From: Candidatus Accumulibacter necessarius
Lineage (GTDB): Bacteria; Pseudomonadota; Gammaproteobacteria; Burkholderiales; Rhodocyclaceae
DNA length: 64,000 nucleotides
Direction of reading: 5' to 3'
Assembly: GCA_017302435.1 (NCBI GenBank)
Contig: JAFLDL010000015.1
Span: forward strand, 1-64,000
Shown: piece by piece, positions 43,307-53,353 of the stretch
Layout: each line of letters begins with the position of its first letter
How positions within the stretch are numbered: position 1 is the first letter of the stretch
Made by a program: the position numbers and the translations under genes
The notes under the pieces: model-generated
What the model saw: the letters and a program-made list of their open reading frames with translations, nothing else
What the model was told of the DNA's origin: nothing
Database searches by the model: none

Positions 43307-43624
43307 ATGGAAAAGTGGATCACACGCGGCGCGTCCGCGATTGTCGCAGCCGGTAGTACGGCCATGTTCTGGACTTTCGGCGTCTTTCTTGCGGTACCCT
43401 GGCACGAGAGCCGGATGCTGGCACTCAACGCGGTCGAGCTGCAAGTGCTCGGCATCCCGCTGATCGGCGGCCTGCTCGTCGCCTGGGGCGCGCTGCACAT
43501 TCTCGCGCTGGCCGACCGGACCGCCAACCCGGCCCTGTACCGAAGCCTGTGCATCGCGCTGGTGATCGGCTCGCTACTGGCGGTGTATGGCGGCATGTCG
43601 TGGAGCAGCGCGCGCCTTGCTTGA
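43307..43624 (+). CDS. Small integral membrane protein, unknown function
   Basis: A 105-residue protein with about three membrane helices (residues 8-30, 43-68 and 78-98) and little soluble sequence. No family is recognised. It lies 60 bp after a methyltransferase gene in the same direction and may be cotranscribed with it. An end with SSARLA follows the last helix. Confidence 0.65.
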   Translation: MEKWITRGASAIVAAGSTAMFWTFGVFLAVPWHESRMLALNAVELQVLGIPLIGGLLVAWGALHILALADRTANPALYRSLCIALVIGSLLAVYGGMSWSSARLA

Positions 43625-43806
43625 GCGTGGCGGTCGCCGCACTGCAAATCAGACGGCAAAGGACTTCATCGTTTGTGCGACGATTGTTGAGGACAAAGTC
43701 ACGGCGACCGGTATCGGGCTGAACTAGAATGATTAACAGGTGAGCGGCGGGGCCAACCGGCACCCCGCTTGTATATCAACCCGAGTCGCATTGGATGGTG
43801 ATCCGA

Positions 43807-44706
43807 ATGAAAGTCCAGAAGAGAGTTCAAAAGGCAGTCTTCCCGGTCGCCGGTCTCGGCACGCGTTTCCTGCCGGCGACCAAGGCCAGCCCGAAGGAAA
43901 TGCTGGCAGTGGTGGACAAGCCGCTGATTCAGTATGCAGTGGAAGAAGCCTACGCAGCCGGCATCCGGGAAATGATCTTCGTCACCGGCCGCAACAAGCG
44001 CGCCATCGAGGATCACTTCGATACCGCCTACGAACTCGAGGCCGAACTCACCGTCGCGGGCAAGAACGACCTGATGGCTCTGGTCCATTCGATCAAGCCG
44101 GAAGACATGGATTGTGTCTATGTACGCCAGCCGCGGGCGCTGGGCCTGGGCCACGCAGTTCTCTGCGCCGAACGGCTGGTACACGGCGAGCCCTTTGCGG
44201 TGCTGCTCGCCGACGACCTGATGATTGGTGAGCCGCCGATCATGCAACAGATGACCGAACTGTTCGCCGAGCGCCAGTGCAGCATCCTGGCCGTGCAGGA
44301 AGTGCCGAGGAATCAGACCAACCGCTACGGCATCGTCAAGGGCAAGCCTCTGTCCTCTGATCTGGTCAACATCGACGGCCTGATCGAGAAACCGCACCCG
44401 AGCGTCGCACCCTCCAATCTGGCGGTCGCCGGCCGCTACGTCCTCACCCCGGCGGTATTTGACCAAATCCGCGAGCAACCGCGTGGTGCTGGTGGAGAAA
44501 TCCAGCTGACCGACGGCATTGCTGCACTACTAGCCAGCGAACAGGTACTTGCCTATCGCTATCACGGCAAACGCTACGACTGCGGCAGCAAGCTCGGCCT
44601 GATGCAGGCCAGCGTCGTCCTCGGGGAAGTTCACCCTGACATCGGCCGCGAGTTTTGCGCCTGGCTAAGGGACCGGCAAAAGCTTGCGCAGGCAATCGGC
44701 GTATAG
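43807..44706 (+). CDS. galU: UTP-glucose-1-phosphate uridylyltransferase
   Basis: A 299-residue nucleotidyltransferase that makes UDP-glucose for capsule, LPS and glycogen-type polymers. The N-terminal signature [18 protein letters not shown] and the DEXH-like ADDLMI segment are present, with IEKPHP and a GEIQLTDGI motif near the C-terminus. The ATG at 43807 is preferred over the ATG at 43795, as GGTGA precedes it at a suitable distance. A GC-rich hairpin follows the stop. Confidence 0.95.
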   Translation: MKVQKRVQKAVFPVAGLGTRFLPATKASPKEMLAVVDKPLIQYAVEEAYAAGIREMIFVTGRNKRAIEDHFDTAYELEAELTVAGKNDLMALVHSIKPEDMDCVYVRQPRALGLGHAVLCAERLVHGEPFAVLLADDLMIGEPPIMQQMTELFAERQCSILAVQEVPRNQTNRYGIVKGKPLSSDLVNIDGLIEKPHPSVAPSNLAVAGRYVLTPAVFDQIREQPRGAGGEIQLTDGIAALLASEQVLAYRYHGKRYDCGSKLGLMQASVVLGEVHPDIGREFCAWLRDRQKLAQAIGV

Positions 44707-44712
44707 ACTTGG

Positions 44713-44740
44713 CCCGCCGGCTGGACCAGCGGCCGGCGGG
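44713..44740 (+). terminator. GC-rich hairpin after galU
   Basis: A perfect 9-bp stem CCCGCCGGC/GCCGGCGGG with a 10-nt loop starts 6 nt after the galU stop. There is no T run, so it may be a stabilising or weak terminator rather than a classical intrinsic one. Confidence 0.4.
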
Positions 44741-45015
44741 AGGGGGGCATGCACTGGGCCGGCTGCCGGCGGGGCGCCACAATCAGTTCGCCAGCAGTGG
44801 CTCGACGACGGGCTCCGGGCTGCCACTCCAGCTCAGTCGAAACGCTGCACCGCGGCGCAGATTGCCAACCAGCGCCGGTCTGAAGCAGGCCAGGTTGGTG
44901 CCACTCTGTCGGACCCGCACAGAAAAGTCGGGGGATCACGCTCTCGCCGATCGGTCTTCGGCTGGCGATCGGTCACGGATGGATCCCCGACCCACTTCCG
45001 TCCGCCGCACCGGAC

Positions 45016-45043
45016 TTGCCGCAGCGCCATCCCGTGCTATAGT
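45016..45043 (+). promoter_or_regulatory. Candidate nadB promoter
   Basis: TTGCCG (45016-45021), 16 bp, TATAGT (45038-45043). The predicted start near 45050 gives a leader of about 25 nt before the TTG start codon at 45075, so this also supports the short start. Confidence 0.55.
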
Positions 45044-45074
45044 TGCAGCCCCTTGTTGGCCGGACGATCTCCGC

Positions 45075-46664
45075 TTGACGCTTCGTTTCGACGTTCTCAT
45101 CATTGGCAGCGGCCTGGCCGGACAAGCGGCGGCACTACGGCTTGCGCGAACCCGCAAGGTAGCGCTGATCAGCAAGCGCACCCTGGAGGACAGTGCGTCA
45201 AGTTGGGCGCAGGGCGGTATCGCAGCCGTGCTGGACAACCGCGACTCGATCGAGGCCCATATCCGCGACACGATCACCGCTGGTGCTTTTCTCAATGACG
45301 CACGCGCCACACGCTTTGTCATCGAGAACGGTCGGCGCGCGGTCGACTGGCTCATTGAACAGGGCGTTCCCTTCACCCGTGACGAAGGTGGTTACCACCT
45401 TGCCCGCGAGGGCGGTCACAGCGCGCGTCGCGTGATCCACGTCGCTGACACCACCGGCCTGGCGGTGCAGAACACCCTGACCAGCTTGATTCGTCGGCAA
45501 CCAAACATCACCGTCCTGGAAAACCACATCGCTGTCGATCTGATTACCGGAGGAAAGCTGGGGCTGAATGAGCAGCGCTGTCATGGGGCTTACGTGCTCG
45601 ACAGTAGCAGCGGTGAGGTGTTGACGCTGGGTGCCAGAAGCACCCTTATCGCTGCCGGCGGCGCCGGGAAAGTCTATCTCTACACCACGAATCCGGACAC
45701 TTCAACCGGAGACGGGATCGCGATGGCGTGGCGTGCCGGCTGCCGGGTGGCGAATATGGAATTTATCCAGTTTCATCCGACCTGCCTCTACCACCCGCAG
45801 GCGAAATCCTTCCTGATCTCCGAGGCGGTACGCGGCGAGGGCGGACGCCTGCTGCTGCCCGACGGCAGCCGCTTCATGCCAAGCCACGACCCACGCGGCG
45901 AACTGGCACCACGCGACGTGGTGGCCCGGGCCATCGACTTCGAGATGAAGAAGCGCGGGCTGGATTGCGTCTATCTCGACATCTCGCATAAGCCGGCGGC
46001 TTTTCTGGCCGAGCACTTCCCGAACATTCTGGCGCGCTGCCTCGAACTGGGTATCGACATTGCCCGCCAGGCGATCCCGGTCGTCCCGGCCGCGCATTAT
46101 ACCTGTGGTGGCGTCGTCAGCGACCTGCGTGCACGCACCGATATCGCGGGTCTCTACGTCGCTGGCGAAGCTTCCTGCACCGGCTTGCACGGGGCCAATC
46201 GCCTGGCCAGCAACTCGTTGCTCGAATGCCTGGTATTCGCTGAAGCGGCGGCCAGTGACATCCTGCAACAGCCTGCAGGCGATCTGCCACCGCTGCCAGC
46301 GTGGGACGCCAGCCGCGTCAGCGACCCCGACGAGGAGATTGTCATCGCTCATAACTGGGATGAACTGCGACGCTTCATGTGGGATTACGTCGGCATCGTC
46401 CGCACCACCAAGCGACTGCAACGGGCACAGAACCGGGTCCGCCTGCTGGCGCGCGAGATCGACGATTTCTATTCGCACTTCAGGGTCAGCCACGATCTGA
46501 TCGAACTGCGCAACCTGGTGGTAACCGCTGACCTGATCATCCGCTGCGCGCTAAGTCGCCACGAAAGCCGCGGGCTTCATTTCAGCCGCAATTATCCGGA
46601 AACGCTGCCACGCGCGCGCAACACGGTGATCAGACGCCGTCCGCGACGTGGGCTTGAGGATTAG
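45075..46664 (+). CDS. nadB: L-aspartate oxidase
   Basis: A 529-residue flavoprotein that oxidises L-aspartate to iminoaspartate in de novo NAD synthesis. It has the dinucleotide-binding motif IGSGLAGQAAAL at the N-terminus, the HGANRLASNSLLE segment and a C-terminal helical domain, all typical of NadB. Length matches E. coli NadB (540). The TTG at 45075 gives the expected N-terminus (LTLRFDVLIIGSG); the frame is open to 44655, but a promoter at 45016-45043 rules out the upstream starts. Its 3' end overlaps the convergent YgfX-like gene by 35 bp. Confidence 0.94.
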   Translation: MTLRFDVLIIGSGLAGQAAALRLARTRKVALISKRTLEDSASSWAQGGIAAVLDNRDSIEAHIRDTITAGAFLNDARATRFVIENGRRAVDWLIEQGVPFTRDEGGYHLAREGGHSARRVIHVADTTGLAVQNTLTSLIRRQPNITVLENHIAVDLITGGKLGLNEQRCHGAYVLDSSSGEVLTLGARSTLIAAGGAGKVYLYTTNPDTSTGDGIAMAWRAGCRVANMEFIQFHPTCLYHPQAKSFLISEAVRGEGGRLLLPDGSRFMPSHDPRGELAPRDVVARAIDFEMKKRGLDCVYLDISHKPAAFLAEHFPNILARCLELGIDIARQAIPVVPAAHYTCGGVVSDLRARTDIAGLYVAGEASCTGLHGANRLASNSLLECLVFAEAAASDILQQPAGDLPPLPAWDASRVSDPDEEIVIAHNWDELRRFMWDYVGIVRTTKRLQRAQNRVRLLAREIDDFYSHFRVSHDLIELRNLVVTADLIIRCALSRHESRGLHFSRNYPETLPRARNTVIRRRPRRGLED

Positions 46665-47064
46665 CCAGCCAACGCAGCCATACGCGCAGCAAACGGAACT
46701 GCTCTACCGACATGCTGTCTCGCAATAGCACAAGACTGTGCAACCGACCCTGACCGAATTCCCGCACGCGAAGAACGATCAGCCAGGAAAAAACTGCCGA
46801 GTCTGGCTGCACCGTAACCGACCGCAAATCACCATCTGGGGAGAGAAACCCGAGTTCACCGTTCTCGGCCAGGCGCAGTCCGACGATTGTCGAAGGTTGC
46901 AGCGTGCGCCAGGCCGACAGCATAACAGGCGGCAGCAGTGAGTAGCTGACCACTGCCGGCCAGGGCGTCAGGAACAAACTGCCGGCAGCCAGAACATGCA
47001 GCACGACCAGGAGCCAGGACAGCAGGCGAGAGCGGCGCAGTCCGATACGAATCGGAATTTCCAC
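46630..47064 (-). CDS. YgfX-like membrane protein
   Basis: A 144-residue protein with two membrane helices at about residues 15-33 and 36-55, followed by a beta-rich soluble part. The arrangement recalls the YgfX (CptA) family, whose members sit beside nadB-like neighbours or SdhE and have been linked to flavinylation or cell-division factors. The similarity is by layout only. It is 29 bp downstream of fabF in the same direction and overlaps the end of nadB. Confidence 0.6.
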   Translation of the reverse strand: MEIPIRIGLRRSRLLSWLLVVLHVLAAGSLFLTPWPAVVSYSLLPPVMLSAWRTLQPSTIVGLRLAENGELGFLSPDGDLRSVTVQPDSAVFSWLIVLRVREFGQGRLHSLVLLRDSMSVEQFRLLRVWLRWLANPQAHVADGV

Positions 47065-47093
47065 CAGCGCCTGCCCCTCGCCCCGAGGCGGTT

Positions 47094-48332
47094 CTAGATT
47101 CGCCTGAAGGCAACCGTAGCGTTGGTGCCACCGAAACCAAAAGAGTTCGAGATCCCGACGTCGATCTTCAACTGACGTGCTTCATTGGCGCAATAGTCAA
47201 GGTCGCAGGACTCGTCCTGATTGAAGATGTTGATGGTCGGTGGCGAAACCTGATGATGAATCGCCAGCACCGTAAACAAGGCCTCGATGCCGCCCGCGGC
47301 GCCCAACAGATGGCCGGTCATCGACTTGGTTGAATTGACCACCAGTTTGCACGCATGCTGGCCAAAAGCGCGCTTGACGGCAACCGTCTCGGCCTTGTCG
47401 CCCAGCGGGGTCGAGGTTCCGTGCGCATTGACGTACTGTACGCTGTCCACATTGACGCCTGCATTCCGCAGGGCGTTGGTCATACAGCGCGCCGCGCCCT
47501 CACCATCCTCGCACGGCGCGGTAATGTGGTGGGCGTCGGCACTCATGCCAAATCCTGCCAGTTCGCAGTAGATCCGGGCGCCACGCGCCTTCGCATGCTC
47601 ATACTCCTCAAGCACCAGCACACCCGCACCTTCACCGAGCACAAAGCCGTCACGATCCCGGTCCCAGGGGCGGCTTGCCGTCTGAGGGTCGTCGTTTCGC
47701 GTCGAGAGCGCACGCGGCGCACAAAACCCCCCCAGACCAAGCCGGGAGACGCAACCTTCGGCACCGCCGGCAATCATTATGTCGGCGTCACCGTACTCGA
47801 TCAGACGCCCGGCATCACCAATGCTGTGCGTTCCCGTCGAACAGGCGCTGACCAGAGAGATATTGGGCCCCTTGTAGCCACACATGATCGAAAGATTGCC
47901 GGAGATCATGTTGATGATCGAACCAGGAACGAAGAAGGGCGATACCTTGCGCACACCACCGGCGGCGAAGTCGTCGCAGGTGCTTTCGATCATCGGTAGA
48001 CCGCCAATCCCTGAACCGATCGATACGCCGATCCGCTCCGGGGCCACCGGCTGCCCGTCAAGTCCTGCATCCCGTATGGCCTCAATCCCTGCCGCCATGC
48101 CGTAATGGATAAATACGTCCATCCGGCGCGCCTCTTTCAGCGAAAGATACTGACCAACATCGAAACCCCGCACTTCTCCGGCAATCCGCACCGGAAAGTT
48201 GGAGGCATCGAAACGCGTGACCGGACCAATCCCCGAACGCCCTGCAAGGATGTTTTGCCAGGCTTCGGTAACCGAGTTACCGACGGGAGAAACGATACCG
48301 AGGCCAGTGATGACGACTCTGCGACGTGCCAA
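47094..48332 (-). CDS. fabF: Beta-ketoacyl-ACP synthase II
   Basis: A 412-residue condensing enzyme of fatty-acid elongation. The active-site Cys is in VSACSTGTHS, and the two His are in NAHGTSTP and MTGHLLGAAGG. The start is TTG at 48332: GGAG lies exactly 6 nt upstream, and the resulting length equals E. coli FabF (413). The ATG at 48356 would add eight residues and has no well-spaced ribosome-binding site. It lies 111 bp after acpP, with no terminator seen between. Confidence 0.96.
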   Translation of the reverse strand: MARRRVVITGLGIVSPVGNSVTEAWQNILAGRSGIGPVTRFDASNFPVRIAGEVRGFDVGQYLSLKEARRMDVFIHYGMAAGIEAIRDAGLDGQPVAPERIGVSIGSGIGGLPMIESTCDDFAAGGVRKVSPFFVPGSIINMISGNLSIMCGYKGPNISLVSACSTGTHSIGDAGRLIEYGDADIMIAGGAEGCVSRLGLGGFCAPRALSTRNDDPQTASRPWDRDRDGFVLGEGAGVLVLEEYEHAKARGARIYCELAGFGMSADAHHITAPCEDGEGAARCMTNALRNAGVNVDSVQYVNAHGTSTPLGDKAETVAVKRAFGQHACKLVVNSTKSMTGHLLGAAGGIEALFTVLAIHHQVSPPTINIFNQDESCDLDYCANEARQLKIDVGISNSFGFGGTNATVAFRRI

Positions 48333-48443
48333 CTTGAACTCCGACGAATAGGACATGCGTGAGCAGGAACTTCCCTTTCACCAGCACTCCCTGCCGGACA
48401 CGACCACTACACGGACCTGTCTGCAGGGACTCCGGCCAGCCAA

Positions 48444-48680
48444 CTACTTCTTGTGAGCGGTCACGTAGTCGATGGCCTGCTGCACGGTGGTGATTTTCTC
48501 GGCCTCGTCGTCAGGGATCTCGCACTCGAACTCTTCTTCAAGCGCCATCACCAGTTCGACCGTGTCAAGCGAATCAGCTCCCAGATCATCGACAAACGAT
48601 GACTCATTCTTGATATCCGCCTCATTGACACCGAGTTGCTCGGCGACTATCTTCTTGACACGCTGCTCAATATTTTCCAT
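48444..48680 (-). CDS. acpP: Acyl carrier protein
   Basis: A 78-residue acidic protein carrying the phosphopantetheine attachment serine in the DSL motif ([11 protein letters not shown]). It holds the growing acyl chain. The ATG at 48680 was chosen because AAGGA lies 8 nt upstream and the length is standard (77-78); the ATG at 48698 is rejected. It follows fabG by 118 bp. Confidence 0.97.
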   Translation of the reverse strand: MENIEQRVKKIVAEQLGVNEADIKNESSFVDDLGADSLDTVELVMALEEEFECEIPDDEAEKITTVQQAIDYVTAHKK

Positions 48681-48798
48681 CAATAGGTTCCTTCCCAAGG
48701 TTCAAATGTAAAACAAAACGCGCCATTCTAACAAAATGCCCGCAACTTACCAATTCTCACACCCAACCGCAATCACCCGTACGGGACCGGCCCTTTCG

Positions 48799-49539
48799 TC
48801 AGCCCATGAACATGCCACCGTTGACGTGAATCGTCGTTCCGGTGACATAGGCCGCCCCGGCTGAAGCGAGAAACGCCACCGCCGCTGCCACATCCAGCGG
48901 AGACCCGAGACGACCAAGCGGAACGTTCGCCAGCATGGCATCCTTCTGTCTGTCGTCGAGCGCCCTTGTCATGTCGGTATCGATCAAGCCAGGCGCAACG
49001 CAATTGACCGTGATGTTGCGACTGCCCAGTTCTCGCGCCAGTGCCCGGCTCATGCCGGTGACCCCTGCCTTGGCTGCACAGTAATTCACCTGACCCGGGT
49101 TCCCCGCGTGACCGACAACCGAAGTGACATTGATGATCCGACCCTGCCTCGCTTTCATCATGCCGCGGATGACCGCCCGGGACAGCCCGAAAACAGCCTT
49201 CAGGTCGGTATCGATGACCGTGTCCCAATCGTCGTCCTTCAGACGCATGGCCAGGTTGTCGCGCGTGATGCCTGCGTTGTTGACCAGCACCGTGACCGCG
49301 CCATGGGCTTTCTCGATATGGCGGATCAGCGCATCGACCTGAGTCGCATCGCGCACTTCGAGCACGCAGCCCTCGCCCTTGCTCCCCGCATCGCTCAGAA
49401 ACGCGGAGATTTTCGCAGCGCCCTCCGGGCTGGTGGCCGTTCCGATCACGGTGGCACCAAGCGCGCCCAATTCGAGCGCGATGGCCCGACCGATGCCGCG
49501 CGAGGCACCCGTGACGAGTGCAATCTGTCCATTCAGCAT
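48799..49539 (-). CDS. fabG: 3-oxoacyl-ACP reductase
   Basis: A 246-residue SDR enzyme. Cofactor motif TGASRGIG, NNAG, catalytic residues in the YCAAK motif (Tyr-x3-Lys) and the C-terminal VNGGMFM are typical. It is the FabG of the fatty-acid cycle rather than the PHA reductase at 2400. Its ATG lies within the last codons of fabD (7-bp overlap), so they are co-translated. Confidence 0.96.
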   Translation of the reverse strand: MLNGQIALVTGASRGIGRAIALELGALGATVIGTATSPEGAAKISAFLSDAGSKGEGCVLEVRDATQVDALIRHIEKAHGAVTVLVNNAGITRDNLAMRLKDDDWDTVIDTDLKAVFGLSRAVIRGMMKARQGRIINVTSVVGHAGNPGQVNYCAAKAGVTGMSRALARELGSRNITVNCVAPGLIDTDMTRALDDRQKDAMLANVPLGRLGSPLDVAAAVAFLASAGAAYVTGTTIHVNGGMFMG

Positions 49540-50486
49540 GGCCCTGGCTCCAGGTTGGCAAGGGTGGCTTCAATCGACGCCAGATCAGCCAGTGAAACAC
49601 TCGTCAGGCCGTCGGCACAGCGCTTGGTGAGACCCGCGAGGACCTTGCCCGGTCCGCACTCGACCACCGTCGTGATGTCCATCGCCGCCATCTTGCGGAT
49701 CGTCTCGACCCAGCGCACCGGCGAGTAGGCCTGACGAACCAGCGCATCCTTGATCCTCTCGGGGTCTGACTCGATGGCCACGTCGGCGTTGTTGATCACC
49801 GGTATCTGCGGCGTGGCAAAGCTCAACTGCGCCAGACGGGCAGCCAGCTTGTCCGCCGCGGGCTGGATCAGCGAGGAGTGGAAGGGGGCTGAAACCGGCA
49901 GCAACAAGGCGCGCTTGGCGCCACGCGCCTTGCACGCTTCGCAGGCGCGCTCGACCGCGGCCTTGCTTCCGGCGATGACGGTCTGCCCGGGCCCATTGAA
50001 ATTGACCGGTTCAACGACCCCGCCGCCGCCAACGGCGGCCTCGGCTTCGGCACAGGCGTCAGCAATCCTGTCGTCGTCGAGGCCGAGAATGGCCGCCATC
50101 GCACCGGCCCCTGCCGGCACAGCTTCCTGCATCGCCGCCGCGCGCAGGCGAACCAGCGGCACCGCATCCGCGAAGGGAATGACGCCGGCGGCAACCAGTG
50201 CCGAGTACTCGCCAAGGCTGTGCCCGGCAAGCACCGCCGGCACCTTGCCACCCCTGTCGAGCCACAGGCGATAGACCGCAACACCGGCGGTCAGCATCAC
50301 CGGTTGGGTGTTGACCGTCTGCGCCAGGGTTTCAGCCGGACCCTCGGCAAGCAATTGCCACAGGTCCTGGCCGAGGACTGCCGAGGCTTCGTCGAAGGTG
50401 GCTCGAACAACCGCAGAGTCGCCATAGGCCGCCATCATGCCAGCCGATTGCGACCCCTGACCTGGAAAAACAAACGCGAACGCCAT
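49533..50486 (-). CDS. fabD: Malonyl-CoA:ACP transacylase
   Basis: A 317-residue enzyme that loads malonyl groups on ACP. The oxyanion region GQGSQ at the N-terminus, the catalytic Ser in GHSLGEYSAL and the later AP-FHS segment (SAPFHSSL) are present. It lies 11 bp after fabH and overlaps fabG by 7 bp. Confidence 0.96.
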   Translation of the reverse strand: MAFAFVFPGQGSQSAGMMAAYGDSAVVRATFDEASAVLGQDLWQLLAEGPAETLAQTVNTQPVMLTAGVAVYRLWLDRGGKVPAVLAGHSLGEYSALVAAGVIPFADAVPLVRLRAAAMQEAVPAGAGAMAAILGLDDDRIADACAEAEAAVGGGGVVEPVNFNGPGQTVIAGSKAAVERACEACKARGAKRALLLPVSAPFHSSLIQPAADKLAARLAQLSFATPQIPVINNADVAIESDPERIKDALVRQAYSPVRWVETIRKMAAMDITTVVECGPGKVLAGLTKRCADGLTSVSLADLASIEATLANLEPGPC

Positions 50487-50497
50487 GATGACTCCCT

Positions 50498-51457
50498 TTA
50501 GAACTCGAACAGGACAGCGCCCCAGGTGAAACCGCCGCCAACGCCTTCGAGCAGGACCTTCTGCCCGGCCTGAATGCGCTGGTCGCGAACGGCCTCATCG
50601 AGAGCTAGCGGGATCGAGGCAGCAGACGTATTGCCGTGCCGATCGACGGTCACGATGACCTTGTCCATCGGCAGCTTCATTCTCCTGGCGGTGGCCTCGA
50701 GGATGCGAGTGTTGGCCTGGTGCGGAATCAGCCAGTCGATGCCCGAAGAAGGAATACCGGCAGCCTCGCAACACTCCTCGCCCACCTCCGCCAGAACGCG
50801 CACGGCAAACTTGAACACAGCCTGTCCGTCCATGCGCAGGAAAGGATCGCCAGTCACCTGCCCGCCGCAAACGCTGCCCGGTACCGAAAGGATGCCGTGG
50901 TGCGCGCCATCTGCATGCAAAGCAGTGGCCAGAATTCCTGGTGTCTCGGACGCCTCCACCACAACCGCTCCCGCACCATCGCCGAAAAGGACGCAGGTGG
51001 CACGATCAGACCAGTCGAGAATGCGAGAAAACACCTCGGATCCAACGACCAGCGCCCGCTTGTGACTGCCTGAGCGGATAAACTTGTCGGCAATCGCCAG
51101 AGCATAAACGAAACCGCTGCACACGGCCTGGACGTCGAAGGCTGTTGCACCATGATTGCCCAACTTGCTTTGCAGCAGGCAGGCGGTGCTTGGGAAAATG
51201 AAATCCGGCGTCGACGTCGCGACGATGATCAGGTCGAGATCGGATGCTTCGAGTCCTGCGGCCACCAATGCCCGACGGCCGGCCTCTAGGCCCAGATCGC
51301 TGGCTGTCTGGCCGTCCTCGGCGAGGTGACGGAAACTGATGCCGGTGCGGCTCGTAATCCACTCGTCGCTGGTTTCGATGCCGCGACGCGCGAGGTCATC
51401 GTTGCTGACGGCCTGACCGGGCAGAAAACTGCCGATCCCGGTAATTCGGGCGAACAT
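50498..51457 (-). CDS. fabH: Beta-ketoacyl-ACP synthase III
   Basis: A 319-residue enzyme that starts fatty-acid synthesis by condensing acetyl-CoA with malonyl-ACP. The catalytic Cys is in VQAVCSGF, His in [10 protein letters not shown] and Asn in HGNTSAAS. The start at 51457 is the family start; the frame continues to 51598 inside plsX. Only one base separates its ATG from the plsX stop codon. Confidence 0.96.
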   Translation of the reverse strand: MFARITGIGSFLPGQAVSNDDLARRGIETSDEWITSRTGISFRHLAEDGQTASDLGLEAGRRALVAAGLEASDLDLIIVATSTPDFIFPSTACLLQSKLGNHGATAFDVQAVCSGFVYALAIADKFIRSGSHKRALVVGSEVFSRILDWSDRATCVLFGDGAGAVVVEASETPGILATALHADGAHHGILSVPGSVCGGQVTGDPFLRMDGQAVFKFAVRVLAEVGEECCEAAGIPSSGIDWLIPHQANTRILEATARRMKLPMDKVIVTVDRHGNTSAASIPLALDEAVRDQRIQAGQKVLLEGVGGGFTWGAVLFEF

Positions 51458-51458
51458 G

Positions 51459-52472
51459 CTATGCGATCTCCTGCAGCGGTTGTTGTTGCGCCATCCGTTC
51501 ACTGATCCTTGCCAGAACACCACTTCGGGCCTCTTCGGCAGCTCGCTGCAGGGCGCAGGTAAAGGCCAGAGCATCCGCCGAGCCGTGGCTCTTGACAACG
51601 ATGCCCTTCAGGCCGAGCAAGGTGGCCCCGTTGTACTGCCGATGGTCCACCCGCTTTTTGAACCGCCTGAGCACCGGCATGGCTACCACGGCGGCCAGCT
51701 TGGTGAACAGACTGTGCCGGAATTCCTGGCGCAGGAAAGTGGCCAGCAATTGCGCCAGTCCTTCCGAAGCCTTCAGCGCGACATTGCCGACAAAGCCATC
51801 ACACACGATGACGTCGGCTTCGCCCTTGTAGAGTCCGTCACCTTCAACATTGCCGACAAAATTCAGGCCGGAGTCCCAAAGCAGTTCGGCTGCGCGCTTG
51901 ACCACGTCATTGCCCTTGATCTCTTCCTCACCGATGTTAAGGATCCCGACCGTTGGTCGATCGCGGTGTTCGATCGCGGAGACCAGGGAAGCGCCCATGA
52001 TCCCGAACTGCAGCAGGTGGCCGGGACTGCAATCGACGTTCGCACCCAAGTCGAGCACGTGCGTGTGCCCGGCAAGCGTCGGCAGAACTGCGCAGATCGC
52101 CGGGCGGTCGATGCCGGGCAGCATCTTGAGGACAAAGCGCGAAATGGCCATCAGCGCGCCGGTATTGCCCGCCGAAACGCAGGCATCCGCCTCGCCCTGC
52201 TTGACCAGATTGATGGCGACCCGCATCGATGAGTCTTTCTTGCTGCGGAGCGCCAGCGCTGGCGACTCATCCATGGCGACCACTTCCGTGGCATGGCGAA
52301 CGGCAACGCGACCGACCGCAGCATCGCCAAGAAAGGGCCGAATGCTCTCGGCAAGACCAACCAGGATGACGCGCACGTCGGCATGATCGCGCACGAAACC
52401 AAGCGCCGCCGGCACGGTCACGGAGGGCCCGTGGTCCCCTCCCATGCAGTCGACAGCGACGGTAATGCTCAT
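51459..52472 (-). CDS. plsX: Phosphate acyltransferase PlsX
   Basis: A 337-residue protein that makes acyl-phosphate from acyl-ACP for phospholipid synthesis. The N-terminal [11 protein letters not shown] motif and the NTGALMA and [11 protein letters not shown] segments are diagnostic. It is the first gene after a possible attenuator that separates it from rpmF. Confidence 0.96.
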   Translation of the reverse strand: MSITVAVDCMGGDHGPSVTVPAALGFVRDHADVRVILVGLAESIRPFLGDAAVGRVAVRHATEVVAMDESPALALRSKKDSSMRVAINLVKQGEADACVSAGNTGALMAISRFVLKMLPGIDRPAICAVLPTLAGHTHVLDLGANVDCSPGHLLQFGIMGASLVSAIEHRDRPTVGILNIGEEEIKGNDVVKRAAELLWDSGLNFVGNVEGDGLYKGEADVIVCDGFVGNVALKASEGLAQLLATFLRQEFRHSLFTKLAAVVAMPVLRRFKKRVDHRQYNGATLLGLKGIVVKSHGSADALAFTCALQRAAEEARSGVLARISERMAQQQPLQEIA

Positions 52473-52484
52473 CGGCTGACGGAC

Positions 52485-52528
52485 AAAAGAAAAGGCAGGC
52501 AGCTCACCATTCGGGAAAGCTACCTGCC
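52485..52528 (-). terminator. Intrinsic terminator or attenuator between rpmF and plsX
   Basis: On the minus strand GGCAGGTAGCT and AGCTGCCTGCC form an 11-bp stem with one wobble pair, then TTTTCTTTT. It lies 14 nt after the rpmF stop and 12 nt before the plsX start, so it could reduce read-through from ribosomal to lipid genes. Confidence 0.78.
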
Positions 52529-52541
52529 CAATCCGGAGAAA

Positions 52542-52721
52542 TCACTCGCCAGAACCCTTGACGACTTTCTTGCCCCGATAAAAACCCGAGGGGCTGATAT
52601 GATGCCGCAAATGAACCTCGCCAGTCGTCGGCTCGACAGCCAGCGGCGCGCCGGGCAGCGAATCATGCGCACGATGCATACCACGTTTGGATGGGGATTT
52701 CTTGTTCTGTTGAACAGCCAT
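52542..52721 (-). CDS. rpmF: 50S ribosomal protein L32
   Basis: A 59-residue basic protein read directly from the sequence: it begins [20 protein letters not shown] and ends [10 protein letters not shown]32 is expected here between yceD and plsX. AGGAG lies 6 nt before the ATG. Unlike many L32 proteins it has no cysteine pairs, so it is the zinc-independent form. It lies between yceD (24 bp upstream) and plsX. Confidence 0.96.
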   Translation of the reverse strand: MAVQQNKKSPSKRGMHRAHDSLPGAPLAVEPTTGEVHLRHHISPSGFYRGKKVVKGSGE

Positions 52722-52745
52722 AACTGACTCCTAGAATCAAATTCA

Positions 52746-53237
52746 CTAAGCCTTGCCGTGCAAACCGGCGAGGACTGAAAACGGTGACACTGCCGCCGAC
52801 CCTTTCCCACTGCCCGGCAGCGCGCAGTCGTCATGACGCGGCGCGGTCGGCAGCGCCAGGAGGATTTCATCCTCGATCAGAACGGCCACATCGAGTTCTC
52901 GCTGATTGGGAAGAAAATCCCTGGAGTCGTCCTCCAGTTCCTCCTGCGTCAGATCACCGTCACTATCGACGAATTCCAGCACGCTACGCAGCTTCAGCCG
53001 GTACGCCATCGCCTCAAGACAGCGCTGGCAACATAATGCCAGCACCCCATCGACCTCAAGCAGCAACTGTGAGCGCTTGCTCGTCCCAATCCTGCCCGCA
53101 ACCCTAAAAGCCAGGCAACCGGCGGAATCAGTCAACAGATCCGACAATCGCGTCAGCGTCGCGATGGGCAATTCGCCTTGCAGCGAACCTCCTTCACGTC
53201 CAAAATTCCGGCTGTCTATTAGGACACGTCGCGACAT
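52746..53237 (-). CDS. yceD: YceD/DUF177 family protein (23S rRNA accumulation)
   Basis: A 163-residue protein of the DUF177 family, which in E. coli and plants is linked to 23S rRNA accumulation. It has the cysteine cluster ALCCQRCLEA and a later acidic stretch (DGDLTQEELEDDSRDF), and ends in a glycine/serine-rich region. Position before rpmF is conserved throughout proteobacteria. It is divergent from maf, 116 bp apart. Confidence 0.93.
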   Translation of the reverse strand: MSRRVLIDSRNFGREGGSLQGELPIATLTRLSDLLTDSAGCLAFRVAGRIGTSKRSQLLLEVDGVLALCCQRCLEAMAYRLKLRSVLEFVDSDGDLTQEELEDDSRDFLPNQRELDVAVLIEDEILLALPTAPRHDDCALPGSGKGSAAVSPFSVLAGLHGKA

Positions 53238-53353
53238 AAGGGGCGCATGATATTATTTTCGGCTTTTGAAGTCAAAGCAGCGACGCTTCAAAACAAGGTA
53301 TATCCTGATTTTTTCCGCTTGGCCAATGTGTTTGTGCTGCATTTCTCCCCCAG

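Larger units (their letters stand above)
44707..45074. other. Intergenic region between galU and nadB
   Basis: About 370 nt. It contains the hairpin after galU and the nadB promoter. Although the nadB frame is open far upstream to 44655, nothing in that stretch resembles a coding sequence. Confidence 0.55.

Noticed and set aside
44655-45074. Longer nadB start at 44655
   Set aside because: The extra 140 residues are not NadB-like and a promoter fits between.
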